Below are positions 7,980-16,066 of a stretch of 64,000 nt of DNA, piece after piece. Within the stretch, counting starts at the first letter, position 1. Each line of letters opens with the position of its first letter. This stretch comes from Oscillospiraceae bacterium (GTDB lineage: Bacteria > Bacillota > Clostridia > Oscillospirales > Oscillospiraceae). The position numbers and the translations under genes are program-made. The DNA lies in assembly GCA_020025575.1 (NCBI GenBank), contig JAHHRW010000002.1, forward strand, positions 1 through 64,000, in the 5' to 3' direction. The notes beneath the pieces were generated by a model. That model saw only the letters and a program-made list of their open reading frames with translations. It was not told where the DNA came from and made no database searches.

Positions 7980-8297
7980 ATGGAAATTATTCAGAATCAG
8001 ATCCTAATTTTACAGTTTGGCTCTGAAAGCTGCGCTCCCTGCAAGGCTCTTCAAAACAGAATCAAGGCATGGAATCAGGAGCATCCGGCCGTTGAGCATG
8101 TCTATGTGACTGCTGACGAGCGGCCAGAGCCTTGCACCCAGATGGGTGTATTTACGGTGCCTGCCATCTTCGTGTATGTGGAAGGAAAGCTGGCGATTGA
8201 GAGAAGCGGCTATTTCAGCTTGGAGCAGATGCTGGCTCAGGTTAGAAATACGAGTATTTGCTTGCAGGGCAAAATAAAGATTCGAGGTAATTTATGA
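7980..8297 (+). CDS. Thioredoxin-like protein
   Basis: 105 residues. I place the start at ATG 7980 because the in-frame ATG at 7950 lies inside the preceding terminator; ATG 7968 is also possible. The fold is thioredoxin: ILILQFGSESCAPCKALQ with the CxxC redox pair near residue 19, and the cis-proline in FTVPAIFVYVEG. The CAPC active site suggests disulphide exchange in the cytoplasm. It overlaps the next gene by four bases (ATGA), so the two are translated together. Confidence 0.8.
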   Translation: MEIIQNQILILQFGSESCAPCKALQNRIKAWNQEHPAVEHVYVTADERPEPCTQMGVFTVPAIFVYVEGKLAIERSGYFSLEQMLAQVRNTSICLQGKIKIRGNL

Positions 8298-8812
8298 GAG
8301 GATATACTAGCAAAGAAGAATTGAAAGAAGAAATCAAGAAAACTTACGAAAAATACATTGCAGAGTTTGAAGCGATTCCAGAGCATATGAAAGCCAGCCG
8401 TGCAGATGAGGTTGACCGTACTCCAGCTGAAAATCTGGCCTATCAGGTGGGGTGGACAACCCTTGTCCTGGGCTGGGAGCGTGCCGAACAAAACGGTGCA
8501 GAAGTGAAAACGCCCTCGGATCAGTTCAAATGGAATCAGCTGGGGGAGCTATATCAGTGGTTCTCAGATACTTATGCAGGGCTGTCATTGGCGGAACTTC
8601 AAGACAAACTAGATGCCAATATTCAGGCAATTTATCAGATGATCGATTCCATGTCTGACGATGAACTATTTTTGCCGCACCAACGCAAGTGGGCAGATAG
8701 TGCCACAAAATCGGCGGTATGGGAAGTTTATAAATTCATTCATGTCAATACCGTTGCGCCCTTTGGCACCTTCCGGACAAAAATCAGAAAGTGGAAAAAG
8801 AACATGTTATAA
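8294..8812 (+). CDS. ClbS/DfsB family four-helix-bundle protein
   Basis: 172 residues, usual length for the family. It begins MRGYTSKEELKEEIKKTYEK and has PAENLAYQVGWTTLVLGWE and then VKTPSDQFKWNQLGELYQWF, the typical ClbS/DfsB (DUF1706) pattern. ClbS hydrolyses the colibactin cyclopropane to protect its producer. Most family members, including those without any colibactin cluster, have no known substrate. No biosynthetic cluster is visible here. ATGA overlap with the thioredoxin-like gene. Confidence 0.85.
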   Translation: MRGYTSKEELKEEIKKTYEKYIAEFEAIPEHMKASRADEVDRTPAENLAYQVGWTTLVLGWERAEQNGAEVKTPSDQFKWNQLGELYQWFSDTYAGLSLAELQDKLDANIQAIYQMIDSMSDDELFLPHQRKWADSATKSAVWEVYKFIHVNTVAPFGTFRTKIRKWKKNML

Positions 8813-8898
8813 AAAGTTGTTCGATACCTCAAAGATACAAACAATCTGTTTTTGTAACGATACATACTGCATTATAAATGATGTAGAGGTGATAAATC

Positions 8899-9747
8899 AT
8901 GCTACGAAAAATTCGAAATCAGGAATTCCAAGAGGTTTCTGAATTTGTATATCATCTTTCCTTGGACCTTTCCCGTACCAGCTTTCCTGTCTATACGGAC
9001 GGAATCAAAACAAAACAGCAATTTCTGCAACGAAGCATGGATGGACTTCATCGTTCGGATGAAGAAATTCTGATTTATGAGAAGGATGGAGGCATAGAAG
9101 GCTGGATTCACTATTATGTGATTCCTGCTGATCGATATCTGGGGATTTGCAGCATGTCGATCCGTTCCGGATACGCAGAAGCGTTTGATGAACTGTTGGC
9201 ATATTGGAAGAAAAACTACCCCCAGTACCGTTTTAGTCTTTATTTTCCGGAAGAAAATAGTGAGATTTTGCAGTATATGCATACCCATGGCTATCAGGAT
9301 CGTTCTCAGGAGGTTGTGGATGTTCTCCTGTTCAAGAATTATGAATTGCACCATGAGTCGGAACATGTGACACGAATCGGGTCTGATAATTTTGCTGTAT
9401 TTCAGGAAATCCATCAGCAATTTGAAGACGAGATGTACTGGAACAGCGACCGCATCAAGGATACGATTGATGACTGGAAGATTTTCGCATACGAGCAGAA
9501 GGGACGCTGTCTTGGAGCAATCTATTACAGCGGCATCCACGATTGCGAAATCTTTGGACTGGACTTATCTAGGGACTGTGACAAAGCGGCTGTTGCAGAA
9601 GCGCTTTTGACCGCAAGTCTTAACACAGCGAAAAACGGCGGTGCCAACAGTATGTACTTCTTTAATGACGCAGAAACCCATACAGTTGCAGACAGATTAG
9701 GTTTCCAATGTGTGACGGTTGCCCACTATTTTGAAGAATCTTTGTGA
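8899..9747 (+). CDS. GNAT-like acetyltransferase
   Basis: 282 residues, start ATG with AGAGGTGATAAATC upstream. The layout is a two-lobed GNAT-type protein: an N-terminal lobe with YEKDGGIEGWIHYYV and SIRSGYAEAFDELLAYW, and a C-terminal lobe with AYEQKGRCLGAIYYSG and HTVADRLGFQCV (the usual last strand of GNAT folds). The acetyl-CoA loop is not strongly conserved, so the donor is uncertain. A weak promoter (TTGTAA then TATAAA) lies just upstream, so it may be a separate unit. Confidence 0.65.
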   Translation: MLRKIRNQEFQEVSEFVYHLSLDLSRTSFPVYTDGIKTKQQFLQRSMDGLHRSDEEILIYEKDGGIEGWIHYYVIPADRYLGICSMSIRSGYAEAFDELLAYWKKNYPQYRFSLYFPEENSEILQYMHTHGYQDRSQEVVDVLLFKNYELHHESEHVTRIGSDNFAVFQEIHQQFEDEMYWNSDRIKDTIDDWKIFAYEQKGRCLGAIYYSGIHDCEIFGLDLSRDCDKAAVAEALLTASLNTAKNGGANSMYFFNDAETHTVADRLGFQCVTVAHYFEESL

Positions 9748-9837
9748 TGACGCTACTTTTTTAAGCCGGTGCAGTTCAAAACTGTTAGTCTTAGTCAAAC
9801 AAATACAACAGTCAAAATTGAAAGCTGGGTGATTCAT

Positions 9838-11325
9838 ATGGGAAAATACTATAACAAGTTTGTAGGGAAAAACATTGACTTGGCACCATTGGGAATCGAG
9901 CGCCGGGAGGATAATTCGCCCTATTTCTGCACGCCAAAAGGGGCATCCATCATCGGCTGGGCCGGTGTGGACGGCATTCATTACTGTTTTGTCCGTGGGT
10001 TTGGAGAAATGGTATTTGCCGTAAACCCCATGGAAATTGCCCCAAACTATGTGCGGCCTCTTGCCGGAAGCTTTGAGGATTTCCTGCGGCTGCTGCTTGC
10101 CTGTAAGGATGCCAACATCCTAGAACAGGCAAGGCGATGGAAGTCGGAAGAATTCTATGAAATGTTGGGTGGCAGCATTTCAGCCCAGTCTGCCTATGAA
10201 ACCCTTGACCGAATTGCAGAAACCATGCACCTGACACCCATGGAAAAACCCTGGGAGTATATGAAGGAGCTGCAGGACAGCTTCGATTACAGCAAGATCA
10301 AATACACGGAAGATTTCTATGACCCGGAACTGAACGAAAATGCACCTGCCGAAGAATGGGCCGTGTATTTTGACGGAACCATCTACGGTCATTCTGGACG
10401 GGACAAGGCCGGTGTAGAAATCTCGGTAGAAAAAGAATTTCAGTTTGCAGACCATACATGGCTCGTGCCGGCGGTATATTCCTGTGCCAAGGGACTGGTA
10501 GTGGACTTCTGTATGCAGGTAGATGCGGAGGATTTTCAGTGCTTTTGGAACAAATGGAGTGACAGGTACAGCGAACGGCTAAACCACAGAGAGCGACTGC
10601 TGGCTGAACTGGAAAATCCGTTGCTCTTTGAGTTTGAACCACAGGTAACCGTCAACGGCAAAGTGCTCAAGCGGCGCAACAGCAGCGGCATCTGTTACAT
10701 TCCCAGCGATCCCAGCGAGCCAGAAACCCGGTTTATCGTAGAGCATTATCATCTGGATTCCAGCTTTGCCTGGTCCTTTTCCCGGGTATGTTTCCCTTGG
10801 GCCACCGGGCGGCGGCCAGAAATCAAGTCTTTGGAGCTGACCATGACCCAGGAACCTGTGAGAGTTCCCGGAGAGGTGTTTGAAGTATCCGGCCTCGGAG
10901 ATCAGATTGACCTGAAAATTCCGGAAAATTCCTTTACGCTGACCGTAAAAGATTATGAACCACAGGTTCTGGATGCTTCCATGCTTTCCCCGGACAACAT
11001 GGAATACCCTACCTGCTATACGATGATGATCTATACGCTTTCTCCTAAGCCGGAAGAAGGCCAGTTATACATTCAGGATCTTTCCGAATGCGACCAGCCC
11101 AGACCGAAAGAAACAGAGCATACTGCGTTTGGCAGCTGCGAAGCCGCAGCCATCAGCATCATCGGCGGTGCAGACGGCCCCACAGCAATGATTGTGGGTG
11201 CACCCCAAACAGAACACGAATTTGCTGCCTGCTCGGCCCCACATTTTGAGCCAGCGAAGGGGATCCAGTGGTATCCAATCCTGCATGTGACAAAGTATGA
11301 GCCTGATACGATTACCCTGATATAG
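9838..11325 (+). CDS. Hypothetical protein ending in an SIIGGADGPT motif
   Basis: 495 residues, soluble. ATG 9838 follows GGTGATTC, a weak site. The N-terminal half has APLGIERREDNSPYFCTPKG and GWAGVDGIHYCFVRGFGEMV, seen in SMI1/KNR4-like or suppressor-type cytoplasmic proteins, though I cannot name the family. Near residue 440 it carries AISIIGGADGPTAMIVGAPQ. The core of this is the conserved motif of Na+-translocating decarboxylase beta subunits, here without any membrane helix. Part of the 5' end of this gene is repeated in decayed form near 18,925. Confidence 0.6.
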   Translation: MGKYYNKFVGKNIDLAPLGIERREDNSPYFCTPKGASIIGWAGVDGIHYCFVRGFGEMVFAVNPMEIAPNYVRPLAGSFEDFLRLLLACKDANILEQARRWKSEEFYEMLGGSISAQSAYETLDRIAETMHLTPMEKPWEYMKELQDSFDYSKIKYTEDFYDPELNENAPAEEWAVYFDGTIYGHSGRDKAGVEISVEKEFQFADHTWLVPAVYSCAKGLVVDFCMQVDAEDFQCFWNKWSDRYSERLNHRERLLAELENPLLFEFEPQVTVNGKVLKRRNSSGICYIPSDPSEPETRFIVEHYHLDSSFAWSFSRVCFPWATGRRPEIKSLELTMTQEPVRVPGEVFEVSGLGDQIDLKIPENSFTLTVKDYEPQVLDASMLSPDNMEYPTCYTMMIYTLSPKPEEGQLYIQDLSECDQPRPKETEHTAFGSCEAAAISIIGGADGPTAMIVGAPQTEHEFAACSAPHFEPAKGIQWYPILHVTKYEPDTITLI

Positions 11326-11467
11326 CGGCTCAAAAGTGGCTCTACCACATGTAAACTGCCTCTCTACCCGGGTAAACTGTCGGTCGGTTGAGGAAAAAGA
11401 GGGGGTTATGGTAGATTAAACCCACAGGCGGAAACCGCTGACAAAACCATGAAGAGAGGTAGCGAAT

Positions 11468-11863
11468 ATGAAAAAGACACTTGGCACTCTGATCACAGAG
11501 CTTCGGAAAGAGAATGGGATGACGCAAGCTCAACTGGCCGAAAAGATGGGTGTGACAGACAAGGCTGTTTCTAAATGGGAGCGGGATCTGTCCTGCCCGG
11601 ATATTAACTCCATTCCTAAGTTGGCTGAGATTCTGGGGACAACCGTGGAACAGTTGATGCAGGGAGAAGGCAAAGAATCTCCCGCAGGAGCAAAGGCTCA
11701 GGAAATTTTAGGTTTGGTCCTCAAGGCCATCCCTCTGGCCATGGGCGTTGCCGTTACTGCGCTGACCATCCTTAACAAGCTGGAAATCAAATCCGGCATG
11801 ACTATGCTCGGCATCGGCCTTGCTTGCGTAGCCTTGAACCTTCTGCAGGAAAAGAAGAATTAA
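11468..11863 (+). CDS. XRE regulator with C-terminal membrane segments
   Basis: 131 residues, start ATG with AAGAGAGGTAGCGAAT upstream. Residues 5-62 are a standard HTH_XRE domain (MTQAQLAEKMGVTDKAVSKW, NSIPKLAEILGTTVEQLM). After a short linker come two hydrophobic stretches (about 77-97 and 105-122), which implies membrane tethering. The family is common in Firmicutes; targets are usually nearby but none can be named here. Confidence 0.8.
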   Translation: MKKTLGTLITELRKENGMTQAQLAEKMGVTDKAVSKWERDLSCPDINSIPKLAEILGTTVEQLMQGEGKESPAGAKAQEILGLVLKAIPLAMGVAVTALTILNKLEIKSGMTMLGIGLACVALNLLQEKKN

Positions 11864-11902
11864 GAAATACACACAAATGTGATAAGCTATTATAATTGCA
11901 AC

Positions 11903-11943
11903 AAATCCCTTAAATACAATGCGTATTTAAGGGATTTGGTTTT
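11903..11943. terminator. Bidirectional terminator between XRE and fic
   Basis: AAATCCCTTAAATAC pairs perfectly with GTATTTAAGGGATTT (15 bp) around AATGC. T-rich sequence follows on both strands. The arms share CCCTTAAAT with the inverted repeat upstream of fic. Confidence 0.85.
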
Positions 11944-11955
11944 GTTAAGGGTATT

Positions 11956-12996
11956 TTATCGGGTGCGGAAGTATTTGGTTGATTTTCCAGCGCCCTCTTT
12001 TTTCAGTTCTCCGGATTCTACCAGCTTACGCAGGGAGCCCTCCACAGAACTGAGGCTTAAAGAAGGACAAAGTTCCCGAATATCCTGCTTTGCGAATCTG
12101 CCGATCTTCTCTATTGTTGCCTTGCGAACCATCTCAATAGCAGGCAGTTTCTCTTCTACAAGAGAGAATCGATCGTCAAAATCCTTGTAGGCCGAGAGAA
12201 TGGTGCTTAGAAGATATTTGATGAAGGGAACCACATCTTCCGTTCCCTGATGCCAGCCATCCTGACATTGACTGAGGGCCTGATAGTAAAGATCCTTGTT
12301 CGTCGCAATCTTTGCCTCTAGAGAGATGTACTTTCCTACAAGGAAACCACTTCTGTACAGAAGCAAGGTGGTCAGCAGACGACTCATTCTGCCGTTTCCG
12401 TCATTAAATGGATGGATGCAGAGAAAATCATGAATAAATACCGGGATTGCAAGCAACGGCTCTACTTCCATATTTCCAATAATCCGGTTGTATTCCTGAC
12501 AGATCCGGTCCAGTGCTTCCGAGGTTTCGTAGGGGGCAAGGGGCGTAAACAGAATTTCTGTATGACCGTCCGGATAGGTTGCGCTGATATAGTTCTGCAC
12601 ATTTTTCGTTTGACCGGCCATGGGATTGTTCATATGGCTGTACATGATTTTGTGCAGCTGCAGAATATAATTGCGAGCAATGGGAATGACATCAAAGTTC
12701 TCGTGGATCACATTGAGGGCATCCCGATATCCGGCAATTTCCTGCTCATCCCGGTTCCGGGGAGTTGTTTTTTCTTCGACCAGCTGCCTGATTCGGGTGC
12801 TGGTTGTAACAATTCCCTCTATGGCATTGGATGCTTCGGTACTCTGTACCTTCGCAATTTCTACAAGCTTTTCCAGTTCATCCGGACGCTGTTTCAGATA
12901 AAGCTCCTGCTTTCCGGTTTCTTTGTAAATGGCCGCAATGTAGGATAGAATTTCGCTGTCCCATTTTTGCTCCCGAATTTTGGAATAGTTAAACAT
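11956..12996 (-). CDS. Fic-family AMPylase with internal inhibitory helix
   Basis: 346 residues from ATG 12996, which has AAGGGA six bases upstream; ATG 13002 or GTG 13014 are possible alternatives. The Fic active site HPFNDGNGRMSR is complete near residue 198. The inhibitory motif SNAIEG, of the [S/T]xxxE[G/N] form, lies near residue 56. It is therefore a class II Fic whose own N-terminal helix blocks ATP. A winged-helix-like C-terminus (LSSVEGSLRKLVESGELKKEG) follows. Fic enzymes transfer AMP from ATP to protein hydroxyls; the target here is unknown. The gene stands alone, bounded on both sides by CCCTTAAA inverted repeats. Confidence 0.9.
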   Translation of the reverse strand: MFNYSKIREQKWDSEILSYIAAIYKETGKQELYLKQRPDELEKLVEIAKVQSTEASNAIEGIVTTSTRIRQLVEEKTTPRNRDEQEIAGYRDALNVIHENFDVIPIARNYILQLHKIMYSHMNNPMAGQTKNVQNYISATYPDGHTEILFTPLAPYETSEALDRICQEYNRIIGNMEVEPLLAIPVFIHDFLCIHPFNDGNGRMSRLLTTLLLYRSGFLVGKYISLEAKIATNKDLYYQALSQCQDGWHQGTEDVVPFIKYLLSTILSAYKDFDDRFSLVEEKLPAIEMVRKATIEKIGRFAKQDIRELCPSLSLSSVEGSLRKLVESGELKKEGAGKSTKYFRTR

Positions 12997-13020
12997 GCGC
13001 ATTCCCTTACTCACGCTCCT

Positions 13021-13053
13021 TTTCCCTTAAATTATACCTGATTTTAAGGGAAA
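13021..13053. promoter_or_regulatory. Inverted repeat upstream of fic
   Basis: TTTCCCTTAAA and TTTAAGGGAAA are 11-bp arms around 11 bases, directly before the fic start. This is a good operator candidate, and its arms recur in the terminator behind fic. Confidence 0.6.
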
Positions 13054-13150
13054 GTCAATCGAATCGTGTCCTCTTGCGACCTCAGGAAAAAAATAAAATG
13101 ACTTTTCAATATAAAAGCGACATGAAATCTATGACTTTTCAATAAAGTAT

Positions 13151-13180
13151 CATGGCCACAGAATTTTCGCTGTGGCCATG
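13151..13180. repeat. Hairpin
   Basis: CATGGCCACAG and CTGTGGCCATG form an 11-bp perfect stem around AATTTTCG. There is no T tract on either strand. It may be an old terminator of the remnant genes to its right. Confidence 0.5.
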
Positions 13181-13189
13181 ACCTGTTTA

Positions 13190-13355
13190 GGAGTAAACCT
13201 TTTTCATTATGGTATCCAGTGCGGCGCTGTCCTCTGATGTTAGATGGTTTTTTAGCTTATCCGTCAGCGCACAAACCTCCTGATTGAGTTTTTATACTCC
13301 GGATCGGAGGGGTAGAGCAAATCCATAGGGGCAAAGTTGCCCTGGAACATAGATT
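13190..13355 (-). pseudogene. DUF6809-like gene remnant
   Basis: Read on the minus strand across one frameshift near 13,290, the segments are QGNFAPMDLLYPSDPEYK and KLNQEVCALTDKLKNHLTSE, followed by DSAALDTIMKKV. This is the pattern of small DUF6809 proteins carried by clostridial mobile elements. The 5' end is missing and it is fused to an integrase fragment. Confidence 0.55.
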
Positions 13356-13365
13356 CTTTTTTCTT

Positions 13366-13565
13366 TCTTCTTCGTCAGTAATTGATGCAATTTGCTTCAC
13401 TACTCGAATTGCTTTTGATTTTCGTGCAGGGTTATAGGGGATGATTTCATTTGCTTCTGCTGCATAGAAAATTTGAATTAGCATGGATCTGCATTTGGTG
13501 ATATAAGACTGTGACAGGCCGGCGGATAAATTTATCTTGTGGTTCAACTGCCTTGCCGTCCTCAA
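13366..13565 (-). pseudogene. Tyrosine recombinase fragment (core-binding domain)
   Basis: About 60 codons remain: LSQSYITKCRSMLIQIFYAA, then EANEIIPYNPARKSKAI. This is the SAM-like core-binding domain of phage/ICE integrases and matches the equivalent part of the recombinase at 980-1959 in pattern but not in detail. Both ends are lost. It marks a second dead integration module. Confidence 0.65.
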
Positions 13566-13659
13566 TTGAAAAATTAACTTCCAGTGTCAGCCATACCTCA
13601 GCGGAATTTAATCATGCAAATTTGGCAATAGAAGTTAATTATGCAAGGACTTCCACCTG

Positions 13660-13801
13660 GATTCCATGATTTGGTTGGAATGAGCAATAATACACTTGCC
13701 AAACTAAGAAAAATGAGCCGGTTTCAATAGAAATTATTGAAAAAATCTGCGTGAATCTGGATTGCAGAATTGAAGATGTTGTGGAGATCACGAACGAGTA
13801 A
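13660..13801 (+). pseudogene. Frameshifted XRE regulator remnant
   Basis: DLVGMSNNTLAKLRK in one frame continues, after a one-base shift, as VSIEIIEKICVNLDCRIEDV and EITNE before TAA. This is the recognition helix and C-terminal half of a short Cro/CI-type regulator. The N-terminal half is absent. Its terminator is still intact. Confidence 0.6.
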
Positions 13802-13802
13802 A

Positions 13803-13843
13803 AAATTGCTAGGCGGGGGAGTTTCCTTGACCTAGCAATTTTT
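13803..13843 (+). terminator. Intrinsic terminator
   Basis: AAATTGCTAGG and CCTAGCAATTT form an 11-bp stem followed by a T run. Confidence 0.8.
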
Positions 13844-13923
13844 ATAATTATTTGAGATGAACCAGTATTCATATATTTTCCTGTCTAAATTGAGATAAGC
13901 CGATAAATTAAAATAAATTTCTT

Positions 13924-13960
13924 ATGAACCCCACATTCTGGGGTTCATCTCTGCTATAAT
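13924..13960 (+). promoter_or_regulatory. Promoter with palindromic operator before WYL gene
   Basis: A perfect TATAAT lies at 13955-13960. The inverted repeat ATGAACCCCA (13924-13933) and TGGGGTTCAT (13939-13948) covers where the -35 hexamer should be. Occupancy would block RNA polymerase, as expected for an autorepressing WYL protein. Confidence 0.7.
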
Positions 13961-14013
13961 AAATACGATATTATCGCTTTACCCTACTTTGATTGAAAAG
14001 AAGGCAAATAGAG

Positions 14014-14937
14014 ATGTTTGACAGATTAAACTTCAAAAATGAAAAATCATTTCGATTGATCAACATGTATGAACGTTTGAATAAAGGTGAAATTCTTTTC
14101 AAGGCAGATTTAGCAAATTTATTCTGTGTGAGCGAAAAAACAATGCTCAGAGATATTAGCGACTTGAGAACATACTATGCGAATACCACGGGAAATTCTG
14201 AGTCCATACTCTATGACAAAAAGATTAATGGATATTATCTGGCAGAGAGAAATAATCACTGGATGACAAATCAGGAAATCCTTCCGATATGCAAAATATT
14301 ATTGGAAAGCAGAGCGTTTAATAAAAAGGAGTTACATCAAGTCATTAATAAATTGCTTTTGTTGGCATCACCGAGTGATAACAAAGAAATAAAGGGAATT
14401 ATCAACAAGGAATTGTTTTATTATGTCCCACTTAAGCATGATAGAGACTTATTTCCACTGTTATGGGAGTTGACTTTATTTATCAATAGAAAGGAATATA
14501 TAAGTATCTCTTACACTAGAAGGGATGGAACTGATAGAAAACATGAAATAAAGCCGGTAGCCTTGATATTTTCTGAGTATTATTTCTATGTGATTGCATA
14601 TATGGCAGATGAAACAAAGCAAGATCCTACCGTATTTAGAGTAGATAGGGTAAAATCAATAAGTGGTACAGGAAAACACTTTAAAACACCGTATGGCGAT
14701 ATGTTTAATGATGGTGAATTCAGAAAAAGAGTACAGTTTATGTTTACGGGGAAATTGAAAAAAGTGAAGTTTGCATATTCGGGTACATCTATCGAATCTA
14801 TTTTGGATAGGTTGCCTACAGCAGAGATTATTTCTGTAGATGATGGAGTTTATACAATTACCGCAGAATCTTACGGTGATGGTATTGACATGTGGTTAAG
14901 GGCACAGGGGGATAAAGTAAAAATTATAGAGAACTGA
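14014..14937 (+). CDS. WYL-domain transcriptional regulator
   Basis: 307 residues. ATG 14014 has AGAAGG nine bases upstream; the in-frame TTG 13993 is less likely. An N-terminal winged helix (LFKADLANLFCVSEKTMLRD) precedes a WYL domain (ISISYTRRDGTDRKHEIKP, then LIFSEYYFYVIAYM, TVFRVDRVKSI) and a C-terminal WCX-like part. WYL proteins such as CapW and BrxR repress phage-defence operons until induced. This one has a palindrome over its own -35 and heads the operon containing a dynamin-like GTPase, so the same role is likely. Its codons are AT-rich compared with the flanking genes, which suggests transfer. Confidence 0.85.
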   Translation: MFDRLNFKNEKSFRLINMYERLNKGEILFKADLANLFCVSEKTMLRDISDLRTYYANTTGNSESILYDKKINGYYLAERNNHWMTNQEILPICKILLESRAFNKKELHQVINKLLLLASPSDNKEIKGIINKELFYYVPLKHDRDLFPLLWELTLFINRKEYISISYTRRDGTDRKHEIKPVALIFSEYYFYVIAYMADETKQDPTVFRVDRVKSISGTGKHFKTPYGDMFNDGEFRKRVQFMFTGKLKKVKFAYSGTSIESILDRLPTAEIISVDDGVYTITAESYGDGIDMWLRAQGDKVKIIEN

Positions 14938-14991
14938 ACAAGAATAGTTTTGTATCATTAATATTAACATACCAGTGTAAGAGGGGGGATA

Positions 14992-16065
14992 ATGTTGAAT
15001 TATAATCGATTAAGAGAATCAAATGAAAAGATTGCTATCAGTATTTTAAACCAAATTGATGAAGCACAAGATCAATTGGATAAGATCCTAGTCAGAACGC
15101 AAAAAACCGCGGAGGTTGCAAAGTATTCAGATCGGATTATTGAGCAGATTGATGCTGACTTTAAAAAAGCTACAAAGTTAAATGGGGTAGATATTGCATT
15201 TTTGTTTTTGGCAACAGCACTTCAGTGTGCACGACAATATCTTTTATCAAACGAGAAATACAGGCTAACAGCGAAAGAGGGGGATGCTCTTGTAGCAACA
15301 TTTGTACCTAAAAAGTTTGAGGACGTGTTGATACAGTCTGTACCCTATGATGCAATAATGCGAGAAGAGAATTTTCAAATAAATACGGAGCTATCGGGGG
15401 TGACTCACAGGTATAGGACATTAGGACATGATCCGGTATTAGGGTGGATTTTTGGCCCAATTAATATATTAAGTGATTCTCTAACCAAATATGATTTGGT
15501 GTCTACATATGAAGTCCAAAATATGCATATTACAAACTTTTACCCAAATGGAACTGCTGGGGCATTTCAAAATGCAATGCAACAGATTGGAAATAACAAA
15601 ATGTTGCTACCAGCAGCGGTTCTTAGACAGGCGGTACATTTCGGTAGTGACTATTTCACGAAACAAGGATTGCCGGTTCCATTCTTGAGTACAGTTAGTA
15701 ATGATGTCTCTAGAACATTGATTACCAAGTGCAATATTGACATGTATAGTATTACAAGAGGTGCTACTGTAGCTGTTTTAATTAATTATCTAATAGAATC
15801 TATGCATTTGTTATTCTATAACGAAGCACAATGTGGCACATTGGATGTTTACAGGGTAAAGACTAAGAAGATTATTGATATTTCCAATGTAATTGCAACT
15901 TCGTCAAATGTTATTTATGCTGCATTGACAAGAGATTTAAAAAAACTCGATGTTGGTGGAATGCTTGTGACGCTGTATCGGTTAATAACAGATGCTAAGT
16001 TTAAATATGAAGTTGAAAAAGAGTTCCTTAGTGAGAATTGGGCTAAAATTGTATTAGGAGAGTAA
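14992..16065 (+). CDS. Unknown protein, possible LeoBC-like partner of a dynamin
   Basis: 357 residues, start ATG behind AAGAGGGGGGATA. The N-terminal 60 residues are coiled-coil-like. Then come a hydrophobic helix (DIAFLFLATALQCARQYLL) and a region with HRYRTLGHDPVLGWIFGPIN, and a second hydrophobic segment (GATVAVLINYLIESMHLLFY). I do not know a catalytic motif in it. One base separates it from the gene for the dynamin-like protein. The arrangement recalls the LeoA/LeoBC (Eleos) defence system; that comparison is inference. Confidence 0.6.
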   Translation: MLNYNRLRESNEKIAISILNQIDEAQDQLDKILVRTQKTAEVAKYSDRIIEQIDADFKKATKLNGVDIAFLFLATALQCARQYLLSNEKYRLTAKEGDALVATFVPKKFEDVLIQSVPYDAIMREENFQINTELSGVTHRYRTLGHDPVLGWIFGPINILSDSLTKYDLVSTYEVQNMHITNFYPNGTAGAFQNAMQQIGNNKMLLPAAVLRQAVHFGSDYFTKQGLPVPFLSTVSNDVSRTLITKCNIDMYSITRGATVAVLINYLIESMHLLFYNEAQCGTLDVYRVKTKKIIDISNVIATSSNVIYAALTRDLKKLDVGGMLVTLYRLITDAKFKYEVEKEFLSENWAKIVLGE

Positions 16066-16066
16066 C

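Noticed and set aside
8294..8812. ClbS/DfsB protein as evidence for a colibactin cluster
   Set aside because: No polyketide or peptide synthase genes are present; the family is widespread without such clusters.
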